A stretch of 64,000 nucleotides of DNA, taken from assembly GCA_000403215.2 (NCBI GenBank), contig KE159564.1, positions 218,635 through 282,634 of the forward strand. The letters run 5' to 3'. This document shows positions 46,907 through 54,301 of the stretch, in pieces. How positions within the stretch are numbered: position 1 is the stretch's first letter; each line of letters starts with the position of its first letter. The notes under the pieces are model-generated. The model made no database searches and was not told where the DNA came from. It worked only from the letters and a program-made list of their open reading frames with translations. The position numbers and the translations under genes are program-made. This stretch comes from Lachnospiraceae bacterium A4 (GTDB lineage: Bacteria > Bacillota > Clostridia > Lachnospirales > Lachnospiraceae).

Positions 46907-49081
46907 ATGGATGTGATAACACAGACAAACAGGACGATCCTGTTTACTGAGATCAACCCTGAATGCCTGAATTTACTGACCCTGATTGGCGATGTGCGGG
47001 GAAAGACAAGCCTGGATGACGACAAGATCAAGGAGATCAATAAGGAGCTGGCTGTATCAAGCTTTCCTGAGTTTTTGGAAAAGTTCAGTCCAGTGGTATA
47101 TTCTTGGTGTGATGCGTCTACTGGGAAAATCCAGTACAGCACCGTAAGGCCCGAGCATATTCCGCAAAACTGTATTACAGAGATTCCCTTAAATGAGATG
47201 AATGACCTGTTAAATATGCTGATAACGCTTCTGGACGCAAAGGATGCACAGGGCGTGGCAAATGTGGATTTTCAGTTTGGAAAGATTTTAGAGATGATCT
47301 CGCCCAAAAAGATTATGGAGGATATCCGGCAGGTCCGCAGGGAAATCCAGTATACCTATGGGAAATATATGGAGTTAGATGACGGCGATCCCAAGCGGCT
47401 TGATCTGGGAGATACCTTAAACTACCAGTTTGAGCAGGCAAGCCAGAACTATAACAACGTTCTTGCGATGCTGCCGTTAGCGATAGAGGATATTAAGACC
47501 AGACTGCTTTTGGGGGACGGCGAGTCCAGACAGGGCGGACCGGACTTTAAGGCAGGGCTTTTAAGCATGGGGGAGGACGGAGAACTAAAAATCCTCGAAA
47601 TGAAGCAGGAAGAGAGCACGCAGCTTGCAGTGGTGGATGATGAGGTAAACCTGAGCCTTATGGATGCATTTCGGGAGGATTATGATGCATTAAACGAAAA
47701 TCCCTCCGGCTATGTAAGGGATCTGGTTGTCAGAACCTTCTGTCCTTTAAGCTCTACCATGGAGAGCAATGTTAACCGTGAGCTGGAAGTGGGCAATTAC
47801 AACACCTATCTTGAATTTTACAAGCAGAGCAAGAATGACTTTGTCAAGGTGGTAAAGCCGCTAATTGAGAAAATTCTGGGCGTAAAGACCTTTTTTGACC
47901 AGTACAGGGTAAAAGAGAAGGGCATGCAGCCGAAGCTTCTGATTACGAACATTCCGCTTGAGATGATGGTGAAATCCAGCAACCTGCCAAGACTGATTAC
48001 ATACCTGAATACGACCAATGACAAAAATGAGTTTGACAACACCATCTGGTTTGGCATTGTGCCGGATGTAGAGCTCAACCAGACATCTGGCGGAAAGCTG
48101 CAGAGAGTGCGCTTTGCGGGAAACAAGCGTGAAGAGAAGCAGGGGACAAACTCCATGGAGAGCCTTGCAGCGCTGATGAACGCGATAGAACCGTATAAGA
48201 TTTCAACCTTCTTTAGTTTCTGCACTGGGGAGGAGACAACGTTCAATTATATTTCTACTGAAGGAATTGAACTGTTTAAAGATAAATGCACGCCGCTTAT
48301 GAAAAAAACATACAGCGAATTTGTGATTCCATGCATTCCGAATGCCACCATCATTCCGAAAGATAAGTCAGGACTCGTGCTTGACAAAAAAATGGTGATG
48401 GATGAAGAAGGAAATGTTGCCCTTTCCACAGAGAAGGACGATGTGATGAAGATGTGGCTTGAGGGAATTTATGTCAGCGCTGCCTATGAGGCTGCGGGAA
48501 TCGTGGCGGCATGGCAGTGCCCTGAATACTTAAAGCAGCGTTTTAAGGACACAAGCATGGAGTATCCCGGCGTGCGGTTTGACATAGAGGCAGACGATAA
48601 CGCGCTTCTTGCCACCACCAGCATGACAAAGGAGATCTCAGGATTTACCAATGCCATCAAAAATTCCATCAACCATACAGGCTTTGGCTTTGTATTCTCC
48701 TCAGACAATGCGCAGTACAAGGGACAGGAGATCAAGAGCATCACAGTTTACAAGGCACGAAACCTGTTAAGCAGAGGGAATGAATTTGAGCCCATCTATA
48801 AAACGCTTGTCGTGACGTACATTGAAAGGATGCTGCGCTTTTACAGTGCTGATTTTAAACAGGACAAGATTGAAAAATTCTTCAGCAACAACCCCAACAG
48901 TCAGAAGAGCCGCTGGGATGCAAGCAGACAGTATGTCAATTCCATTCTACAGGATGGTGATGAGCTCGAATGCAGCATAGATGAAAAATATGGCGTCTGT
49001 GATGTATTAGTTACCTTTGCTAACACAACCAGAAATCTAAAAGTGCAGCTCGAAAGAAAAGCCAGAAATGAATATGTTTAG
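46907..49081 (+). CDS. Sheath-like protein of a contractile injection system
   Basis: This 724-residue protein begins with an unrecognised domain. Its C-terminal part resembles the contractile sheath (TssC-type): 'LEGIYVSAAYEAAGIVAAW' is like the segment after the sheath's central domain, and 'SITVYKARNLLSRGNEF' with 'VVTYIERMLRFY' is like the C-terminal segment of TssC. The ATG at 46907 has AGGAG seven bases upstream; the ATG at 46901 is too close. The tandem tube-like genes follow directly. The size is larger than a typical TssC (about 490), so it may combine TssB- and TssC-like parts. The assignment is inferred from pattern and order. Confidence 0.5.
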   Translation: MDVITQTNRTILFTEINPECLNLLTLIGDVRGKTSLDDDKIKEINKELAVSSFPEFLEKFSPVVYSWCDASTGKIQYSTVRPEHIPQNCITEIPLNEMNDLLNMLITLLDAKDAQGVANVDFQFGKILEMISPKKIMEDIRQVRREIQYTYGKYMELDDGDPKRLDLGDTLNYQFEQASQNYNNVLAMLPLAIEDIKTRLLLGDGESRQGGPDFKAGLLSMGEDGELKILEMKQEESTQLAVVDDEVNLSLMDAFREDYDALNENPSGYVRDLVVRTFCPLSSTMESNVNRELEVGNYNTYLEFYKQSKNDFVKVVKPLIEKILGVKTFFDQYRVKEKGMQPKLLITNIPLEMMVKSSNLPRLITYLNTTNDKNEFDNTIWFGIVPDVELNQTSGGKLQRVRFAGNKREEKQGTNSMESLAALMNAIEPYKISTFFSFCTGEETTFNYISTEGIELFKDKCTPLMKKTYSEFVIPCIPNATIIPKDKSGLVLDKKMVMDEEGNVALSTEKDDVMKMWLEGIYVSAAYEAAGIVAAWQCPEYLKQRFKDTSMEYPGVRFDIEADDNALLATTSMTKEISGFTNAIKNSINHTGFGFVFSSDNAQYKGQEIKSITVYKARNLLSRGNEFEPIYKTLVVTYIERMLRFYSADFKQDKIEKFFSNNPNSQKSRWDASRQYVNSILQDGDELECSIDEKYGVCDVLVTFANTTRNLKVQLERKARNEYV

Positions 49082-49110
49082 ATACCTTTAAAGGGTATGA
49101 AATAATAACA

Positions 49111-49127
49111 GCAGCCTGACAGGCTGC
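49111..49127 (+). promoter_or_regulatory. Hairpin between the sheath-like and tube-like genes
   Basis: GCAGCCT (49111-49117) and AGGCTGC (49121-49127) pair perfectly around GAC. No T-run follows, so it is more likely to protect or process the RNA than to end it. A further weak hairpin, ATACCTTTAAAGGGTAT, lies at 49082-49098. Confidence 0.5.
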
Positions 49128-49152
49128 AAAGCAAATAACAAGGAGGAAAACT

Positions 49153-49581
49153 ATGGGATTACGGTTAAAAATTGAAGGCAGCGAATCAATTGATTTGAAA
49201 GAAACCAGCATTACAAACGTGAAATTTGGGGCAGATATCCCCCATGATTCCAATGCCAGATCGACAGATTTAGGCTCCACCATTCTGATCGAGGGAAAAA
49301 TTCTGGCACCTGTGGACGGAGAGGCGGCAGATGACACCTCAAAGATTGCAAAGTGGGCGCTGGTTCCTGCAGAAAATTCAGACTGCTACAGGAACGTGGA
49401 GATCAAAGTCGTGAACGCATCACAGATTGTACGCCAGATTAATGTGCCGAATGCCTTTGTAGTGGATTATGAGGAAGATTTCTCAGATGATACGGGCGCA
49501 GGCGTCTTTAAACTTCTGATAAAACAGAAGAAAGATAAGATGACAAGCCTGAAATTTGAGGGCGGCTTCAGCGGAGAATGA
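49153..49581 (+). CDS. Hcp/tube-like protein, first of two paralogues
   Basis: This 142-residue, strand-rich protein has the compact size of a tail tube or Hcp subunit. It is clearly related to the next protein: both have 'IPHDSNARSTDLGSTI' or a close variant, 'WALVPAENSDCYR', 'NAFVVDYEEDF' and 'LIKQKKDKM'. The last two segments recall the typical strand 'FxVDYxEDF' seen near the end of tube proteins. AAGGAGG before the ATG is strong. The order sheath-tube-tube fits a contractile injection machine. Some databases label similar proteins membrane-associated protease, which the sequence does not support. Confidence 0.5.
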   Translation: MGLRLKIEGSESIDLKETSITNVKFGADIPHDSNARSTDLGSTILIEGKILAPVDGEAADDTSKIAKWALVPAENSDCYRNVEIKVVNASQIVRQINVPNAFVVDYEEDFSDDTGAGVFKLLIKQKKDKMTSLKFEGGFSGE

Positions 49582-49635
49582 TGGACAGACCTTACATGAA
49601 TGTAAAAATTTGAGGTAAAACGAAAGGAGTTTATT

Positions 49636-50061
49636 ATGGGATTTACATTAAAGGTGGAAGGAAATTCCACAATTGATTTGGGAAAAGACAGTGTTACCAG
49701 CGTCAAAGTCCGCACAGACATTCCGCAGGACAGCAACGCGCGTTCTACAGATTTGGGAAGCACCATAACAATCACAGGAAAGATATTGACGGCAGTAGAC
49801 GGAGATCCTTTTGACAGCACGAGACAGCTTGGACTCTGGGCACTGGTTCCGGCAGAGAACGCTGACTGCTACCGCAAGGTAACAATCGAGGTAATCGCCT
49901 CCTCACAGATGATCCGCAAATATACATATCCGAATGCCTTTGTGGTGGATTACAGGGAGGATTACGGAGATCTGGAGGGTGTCGGCACCTTTACATTGAT
50001 CATGAAACAGAAAAAAGATAAGATGGCGCAGATATCAGTAGACGGCGGTTACAGCATTTAG
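49636..50061 (+). CDS. Hcp/tube-like protein, second paralogue
   Basis: This 141-residue protein is the paralogue of the upstream gene, with the shared segments 'DSNARSTDLGSTI', 'LWALVPAENADCYRK', 'YPNAFVVDYREDYG' and 'LIMKQKKDKM'. The differences fall mostly in the middle and the N-terminus, as expected if one forms the tube and the other its tip, initiator or a variant. AAAGGAG precedes the ATG. A hairpin follows at 50072-50092. Confidence 0.5.
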   Translation: MGFTLKVEGNSTIDLGKDSVTSVKVRTDIPQDSNARSTDLGSTITITGKILTAVDGDPFDSTRQLGLWALVPAENADCYRKVTIEVIASSQMIRKYTYPNAFVVDYREDYGDLEGVGTFTLIMKQKKDKMAQISVDGGYSI

Positions 50062-50071
50062 TGATACAGGG

Positions 50072-50092
50072 GCTGCCTGCTAAGCAGGCAGC
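50072..50092 (+). terminator. Stem-loop after the second tube-like gene, possible partial terminator
   Basis: GCTGCCTGC (50072-50080) and GCAGGCAGC (50084-50092) form a perfect 9-bp stem around TAA and are followed by TCTTT. It could reduce transcription into the downstream genes while leaving the structural genes at high level, or stabilise the upstream message. Confidence 0.5.
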
Positions 50093-50130
50093 TCTTTGCA
50101 TACACAGACCCTGAAAGGGGAAATTGGCAG

Positions 50131-50577
50131 ATGAAAGATTATTACAGAATTCTGGGTGTAGAGAGACAGGCATCCGATGAGCAGATCAAAAAAGCATACC
50201 GGAAGCTTGCAAAGAAGTATCATCCAGATGTGGTGAAGGATGATCAGGCAAAGCAGGAACGCATGTATGAAATACAGGAGGCGTATGAATGTCTAGGAAA
50301 TGAGCAGCGCCGCAGAAAGTATGATACAGACTGCGCCAGCGTGTCACAGACAGGTGCAGGCGCCAGATCTGAAAGGGATATGCGGAAAGGCCCTGCGCCG
50401 TCCGGTCCCAAAATGCCGGATTTAAGCCCGTTTGAGCGCTTCTTTGGTTTTACGCCGGGAAAAGGCATGGAAACATACCGGGATCAAAGGGCAGAAAAAC
50501 CGCAGGGACCGATTCCCACAGACGATCTGTTTGCTGCCTTTTTTGGAAACATGGGGCAGGGAGGGAACAGGAAGTAA
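50131..50577 (+). CDS. DnaJ-type J-domain protein
   Basis: This 148-residue protein begins with a J domain (residues 1-70) having 'YHPD' with the catalytic His31-Pro32-Asp33. The rest has low complexity and a short C-terminal segment 'PTDDLFAAFFGNMGQG'. It lacks the zinc and substrate-binding domains of DnaJ. J domains stimulate Hsp70 ATPases, and a protein with an Hsp70-type actin fold is encoded at 54302-56788. The two are likely partners in assembly of the injection machine. AAAGGGG stands before the ATG. Confidence 0.88.
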   Translation: MKDYYRILGVERQASDEQIKKAYRKLAKKYHPDVVKDDQAKQERMYEIQEAYECLGNEQRRRKYDTDCASVSQTGAGARSERDMRKGPAPSGPKMPDLSPFERFFGFTPGKGMETYRDQRAEKPQGPIPTDDLFAAFFGNMGQGGNRK

Positions 50578-50580
50578 GAC

Positions 50581-51141
50581 ATGGAACAGGGAAAAAATAA
50601 AAAAATGCGCACTGTTATTTTCGATATCTTAATCTTGTTGTGCGGTGCGGTCCTTGCAGTGGAAATATTCCTGTATGCAGGCACACAGCACTGGCTGCTG
50701 TTTCCTCTGGCTGCCGTAGTGTTCTGTATGGCGCTGGTGCTGGCAGGCATGGTTTCTTCCTGCCGGGCAGAAAAGACACAAGAACCAGAATGTTTTGAGA
50801 GAGAGGGACCCAGCAGGCTGCTTCTCTTAAATGAACAGGGAAAACCAGTCAAAGCATGGAGTCTTGAGGGAAAGACGTCACTGATCATAGGAAAATCAGG
50901 ACAAAATCAGGAACTGGATGTGGATCTTTCGGACTGTGAGTACAGCAGTTTTGTTGATTTCCAGCATGCAGTGCTGAATTTCTGTATGGACCAGTGGTAC
51001 GTGGAGGATCTGGAATCCCATAACGGGGTAAAAGTCAAAAAAGTGGAGGACGGGGAATGCTACAGGGTGCTCCACCGCCCATGCAGGGTCACTGCGGGCG
51101 ATATCCTGTATATCGCAAATACAACGCTGCTTTTGACATAA
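50581..51141 (+). CDS. Membrane protein with a cytoplasmic FHA domain
   Basis: This 186-residue protein has two hydrophobic segments (about residues 8-29 and 36-58) and a C-terminal forkhead-associated domain of about 100 residues. The FHA pattern is visible as 'SLIIGKSG' (Gly-Lys instead of Gly-Arg), 'YSSFVDFQHAVL' and 'YVEDLESHNGVKVKK'. FHA domains bind phosphothreonine. The Gly-Arg to Gly-Lys change may alter affinity. It begins three bases after the J-domain gene. Like TssK/TagH-related FHA proteins, it probably triggers machine assembly on phosphorylation. Confidence 0.72.
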   Translation: MEQGKNKKMRTVIFDILILLCGAVLAVEIFLYAGTQHWLLFPLAAVVFCMALVLAGMVSSCRAEKTQEPECFEREGPSRLLLLNEQGKPVKAWSLEGKTSLIIGKSGQNQELDVDLSDCEYSSFVDFQHAVLNFCMDQWYVEDLESHNGVKVKKVEDGECYRVLHRPCRVTAGDILYIANTTLLLT

Positions 51142-51164
51142 AAGGAGATAGGAGACAAAGGAAA

Positions 51165-51662
51165 ATGAGTTTAGCAAGATGCCCGAATGGACATGTATAT
51201 AATTCAAGGCGTTATGGGAAGGTGTGTCCTTACTGCAATATGAAGCTTTATGAGGAGGAGTCTGTCAAAAAGACAGCTGGGTTTGAGCCTCCTGTAGAAA
51301 TCTTAGAGGAAGCAGTAAGACCCGTATGCGGCTGGATTGTCTGCATCGAGGGTGCGCGGGTAGGGGCAGACTACAAGGTCCATGAAGGAAAGAACTTTGT
51401 AGGAAGGGGTGATGACATGGACATACAGATTCTTGGCGACAATGAAATCAACCGCAGAAACCATGCCATCATCGTATATGACCAGAAGAAATTAAACACC
51501 ATGATTCTTCCGGGAGATTCATCTGGCATTGCATATCTAAATGAGGAGCCGGTCTTTGTGCCAAAAGAGCTCAAACCCTATGACATCATCAGCATGGGCC
51601 AGAGCCGCTTTCTGTTTGTGCCCCTGTGCGGGATGAATTTCTCGTGGGCGGATGTAAAGTGA
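51165..51662 (+). CDS. Zinc-ribbon and FHA domain protein
   Basis: This 165-residue protein begins with a Cys-rich segment 'CPNGHVYN...CPYCN' (a compact zinc ribbon with two CxxH/CxxC-type knuckles) and continues with an FHA domain from about residue 60: 'NFVGRGDDMDI', 'NEINRRNHAIIVYD' and 'LPGDSSGIAYLNEEPV'. GR and the N-H turn are intact. The frame extends upstream to 51057, but AAAGG about four bases before the ATG at 51165 marks the start. It overlaps the next gene by one base. It is probably a phosphothreonine adaptor of the machine. Confidence 0.75.
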   Translation: MSLARCPNGHVYNSRRYGKVCPYCNMKLYEEESVKKTAGFEPPVEILEEAVRPVCGWIVCIEGARVGADYKVHEGKNFVGRGDDMDIQILGDNEINRRNHAIIVYDQKKLNTMILPGDSSGIAYLNEEPVFVPKELKPYDIISMGQSRFLFVPLCGMNFSWADVK

Positions 51663-52492
51663 TGGGTACGACACTGCTGCTATTGGGCAGCGCAATCTAT
51701 ACCGCGCTGGTTCTGGGGCGTTATTTTGGCAGAAGGCAGGAGGGCGGGCAGAACAGGAGATTACAAGCCGGAAAGTGCCAGACGACAGGAACCCGGGAGT
51801 TTCAGTCGGACCGCATAGGCGTCTTAGAAAGCAGGGCAGGAGCGCTCGCAGTCTTAGCGGACGGAATCGGCAGCTCCAACACAGGGATGGTCTGTGCGCA
51901 GATTGCAGTGGATACAATACTTGATCAGTTTGAACCGTATCAGGGATTAAATGCCCCTGCTTATTTTTTTAAAACTGCCTTCTATGAGGCAAACCGGCGC
52001 ATTCAGCAGACCATCGGGGAACGCAGGGGCGGCGCAGCCATGGGCGCTGTGTTTATGGATGCGGACCAGCTGCATTATGCAGTGGCGGGCGATATTAAGA
52101 CTGCCCTTCTGCGCGGAGATGAACTCATACCGTTAAGCAGAGGGCAGACGCTGGATGTACTGGCGATGCAGGCTTATGAGGAGGGCAGAATTTCCAGACA
52201 GGATGCAGTCCTTAGCATGGATGAGAAACGAATCTGGAATTATCTGGGGCAGGACGGCTTCCATGAGATTGAACTGTGCGACCCGCCGGTGCAGTTAAAG
52301 CGCGGGGACAAGGTGCTTTTAATGAGCAGGGGTATTTTTGAGGTTCTTTCATGGCGGGAGCTTGAAGATCTCCTGATACAGACTGCACCTATGCAGGAGC
52401 TTGCGGACAGGATCATTATGGAGGCAGACCGCAAAAAAGCCGCCGACAGGGAAAATGGAAGCGTCATACTTTTACAGTGGATGGAGGCATAA
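51662..52492 (+). CDS. Membrane-bound PP2C-like phosphatase with altered metal residues
   Basis: This protein of about 276 residues has a membrane segment at residues 2-22 and a PP2C-like domain. The first metal motif 'LADGIGSSN' keeps Asp67 and the second 'VAGDIKTAL' keeps Asp144. The 'SDG' motif is 'MSRGIFE' (residues 221-227; Asp to Arg), and the final 'DN' motif reads 'DRENGS' (262-267). At least one metal ligand is therefore changed. It might bind phosphoprotein without cleaving it, or use one fewer metal. TGATG overlap joins it to the FHA gene. The start at 51662 is preferred to an upstream ATG at 51626. Confidence 0.6.
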   Translation: MGTTLLLLGSAIYTALVLGRYFGRRQEGGQNRRLQAGKCQTTGTREFQSDRIGVLESRAGALAVLADGIGSSNTGMVCAQIAVDTILDQFEPYQGLNAPAYFFKTAFYEANRRIQQTIGERRGGAAMGAVFMDADQLHYAVAGDIKTALLRGDELIPLSRGQTLDVLAMQAYEEGRISRQDAVLSMDEKRIWNYLGQDGFHEIELCDPPVQLKRGDKVLLMSRGIFEVLSWRELEDLLIQTAPMQELADRIIMEADRKKAADRENGSVILLQWMEA

Positions 52493-54280
52493 ATGAGAAG
52501 GAGCAATTCTGAATTTCAGACTCTCCACATCTCTGAGGAAGGACAGAAACTGTCCAACAGGGATTACTTTGGATATGTGGAGATGGATGATTTTGCCTGT
52601 TACGTGCTGGCGGACAGCCTGGATGCAGAACCGTCTGTAAACAGCGCCAGACTGGCGGTAGAGAGCATTATCCGTGATTTTACGGAAGCGCCGACAATGC
52701 GAAAGCGTGCTGTCAGAAAATATATCATCAGGGCGCACAAAGAGCTTCTGGCAAAGCGGGAGGGCATGCATCTAAAAGCCAGCGTCGTCGTTGCCGTGAC
52801 AGACTACCGGAAACTTCGCTGTTTTCACGCAGGAAACAGCCGCCTGTACTGGATTCGGAACGCGCGCATCATAGAACGGACGCTGGACCATTCACTGACC
52901 CAGAACCTTCTTGAGCAGGAAAAAATCCCGCTGGATCAGGCTGCGGCCCATGAGGAGCGCAATAACTTATATTCTTTTCTGGGGGAGAGGAGGCTGCCGG
53001 AGATTGCGGTCTCCCGCAGAAAGAAGCTCGAAAACGGCGACATGTTTGCCCTCATGACAAGAGGCGTCTGGGAACAATGCCCAGAGCAGGAGTTCTTGCA
53101 GATTGCCAATGATGCAAAAGAACCAAAAGATATTTTGGAGCAGACAGAGGATTTTGTATTAAAGAACCAAGAGGAGCGCAGCATTGACAACTACTCACTG
53201 GCAGTTACTTTTGTCAATAAAGTGTACCAGTCTCCAAAAAAGCCAGTATCTGTCAAAAAAATTCTGATGACAGTGCTTCCAATCCTGCTTGTGGTGTCCG
53301 TCACCATAACCATGCTTTACCTGCGGCAGAAAAACAACCGCCAGAAAACACAGGAGATGTTCCGGTATATGGACAGCGGGGAAGCCTACTTTGGATTAAA
53401 TAATTACCAGAAAGCCGCAGAGGAATATAAGGAAGCGGGAACGCTTGCAAAAAAATTAAAGCGGACGAAACAGCAGGACGAAGCCAGCCAGTATGCAAAA
53501 CTCGCAGAGCAGGTCATTTTGGCAGATGAGGCGCTTTTAGCAGGAGAATACCAGAAGGCGCAGGAGCTGTACTTAGCGGCGCGGGGAATGTCCGTGCAGA
53601 CCGGAAATGCAGGACTTTCTTACATCGAGAGTCAGTTGGACCGCACGATTGGCTATGTCCGTATTTTTGACCTGATGGCACAGGGTGAGCACAAGGAGGA
53701 ATACGGCAACTTAGAAGGAGCCATCGCGCTTTATAAAGAGGCGAAGGAACAGTCCGCAGCCCTGTATTACAAAGAAGGAAAAGAAGAGGCGCTCAAGCTC
53801 CAGATGGCGGCGGAGGAAGCTTTGGAACAGCAGAAAATGGAGGAGAAAGCGCGCCTTCAGGAGCAGATCAATGAGGAAGTGGCAAGCCTTGCCATAGAGA
53901 ACGAGCAGAAAGCCAGTGACCAGCAGAGTGCGGCGGACATGGAAAACCAAGGCAACGCACTTTTGGCAGACAAACTGTATGAGGAAGCCATCACCTTTTA
54001 CCAGACGGCGCAGTCGCTGTACAAAAGCCTCGGCATGGAGGATCTTGCAGAAGGAATTGGGCAGAAGATCACTGCCGCACAGGCAGGCATGGAAGCAGAC
54101 GAGGAGTATGCGGCGAGGAAAGAGTCTGAGGAAAAAGCCGAAAAGAGAGAGGCTGCAAGAGAAGCCATCCGTCAGAAAGAGGAGATGGAGGAGGCTGTCA
54201 TGGAGGCAGCCAAAGAAGCTGCCAAAGAGGCGGTGGAGGAAGCGATGGAGACAGAGACGGAAACAGAGACACAGCAGTAA
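52493..54280 (+). CDS. PP2C-like domain, membrane helix and TPR-like coiled region
   Basis: This 595-residue protein has a PP2C-like domain (1-240). Its first metal motif is altered to 'ADSLDA' (Asp41/Asp44), the second reads 'AGNSRLYW' instead of GDSR, and the third is 'TRGVWE'. The last motif 'IDNYSLAV' is kept. A transmembrane helix lies near 258-280. Beyond it, TPR-like helices with 'EAYFGLNNYQKAAEEYKEAG' and 'GEYQKAQELYLAARG' run to about 430, followed by a long acidic coiled coil. So it is probably a pseudo-phosphatase that scaffolds on one side of the membrane. It starts at the stop of the preceding gene. Confidence 0.6.
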   Translation: MRRSNSEFQTLHISEEGQKLSNRDYFGYVEMDDFACYVLADSLDAEPSVNSARLAVESIIRDFTEAPTMRKRAVRKYIIRAHKELLAKREGMHLKASVVVAVTDYRKLRCFHAGNSRLYWIRNARIIERTLDHSLTQNLLEQEKIPLDQAAAHEERNNLYSFLGERRLPEIAVSRRKKLENGDMFALMTRGVWEQCPEQEFLQIANDAKEPKDILEQTEDFVLKNQEERSIDNYSLAVTFVNKVYQSPKKPVSVKKILMTVLPILLVVSVTITMLYLRQKNNRQKTQEMFRYMDSGEAYFGLNNYQKAAEEYKEAGTLAKKLKRTKQQDEASQYAKLAEQVILADEALLAGEYQKAQELYLAARGMSVQTGNAGLSYIESQLDRTIGYVRIFDLMAQGEHKEEYGNLEGAIALYKEAKEQSAALYYKEGKEEALKLQMAAEEALEQQKMEEKARLQEQINEEVASLAIENEQKASDQQSAADMENQGNALLADKLYEEAITFYQTAQSLYKSLGMEDLAEGIGQKITAAQAGMEADEEYAARKESEEKAEKREAAREAIRQKEEMEEAVMEAAKEAAKEAVEEAMETETETETQQ

Positions 54281-54301
54281 GAAATTTCCGAAAGATAAGA
54301 G

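Noticed and set aside
49153..50061. Membrane-associated protease annotation for the two small proteins
   Set aside because: There are no membrane segments and no protease motif; size and pattern suit tube subunits better.
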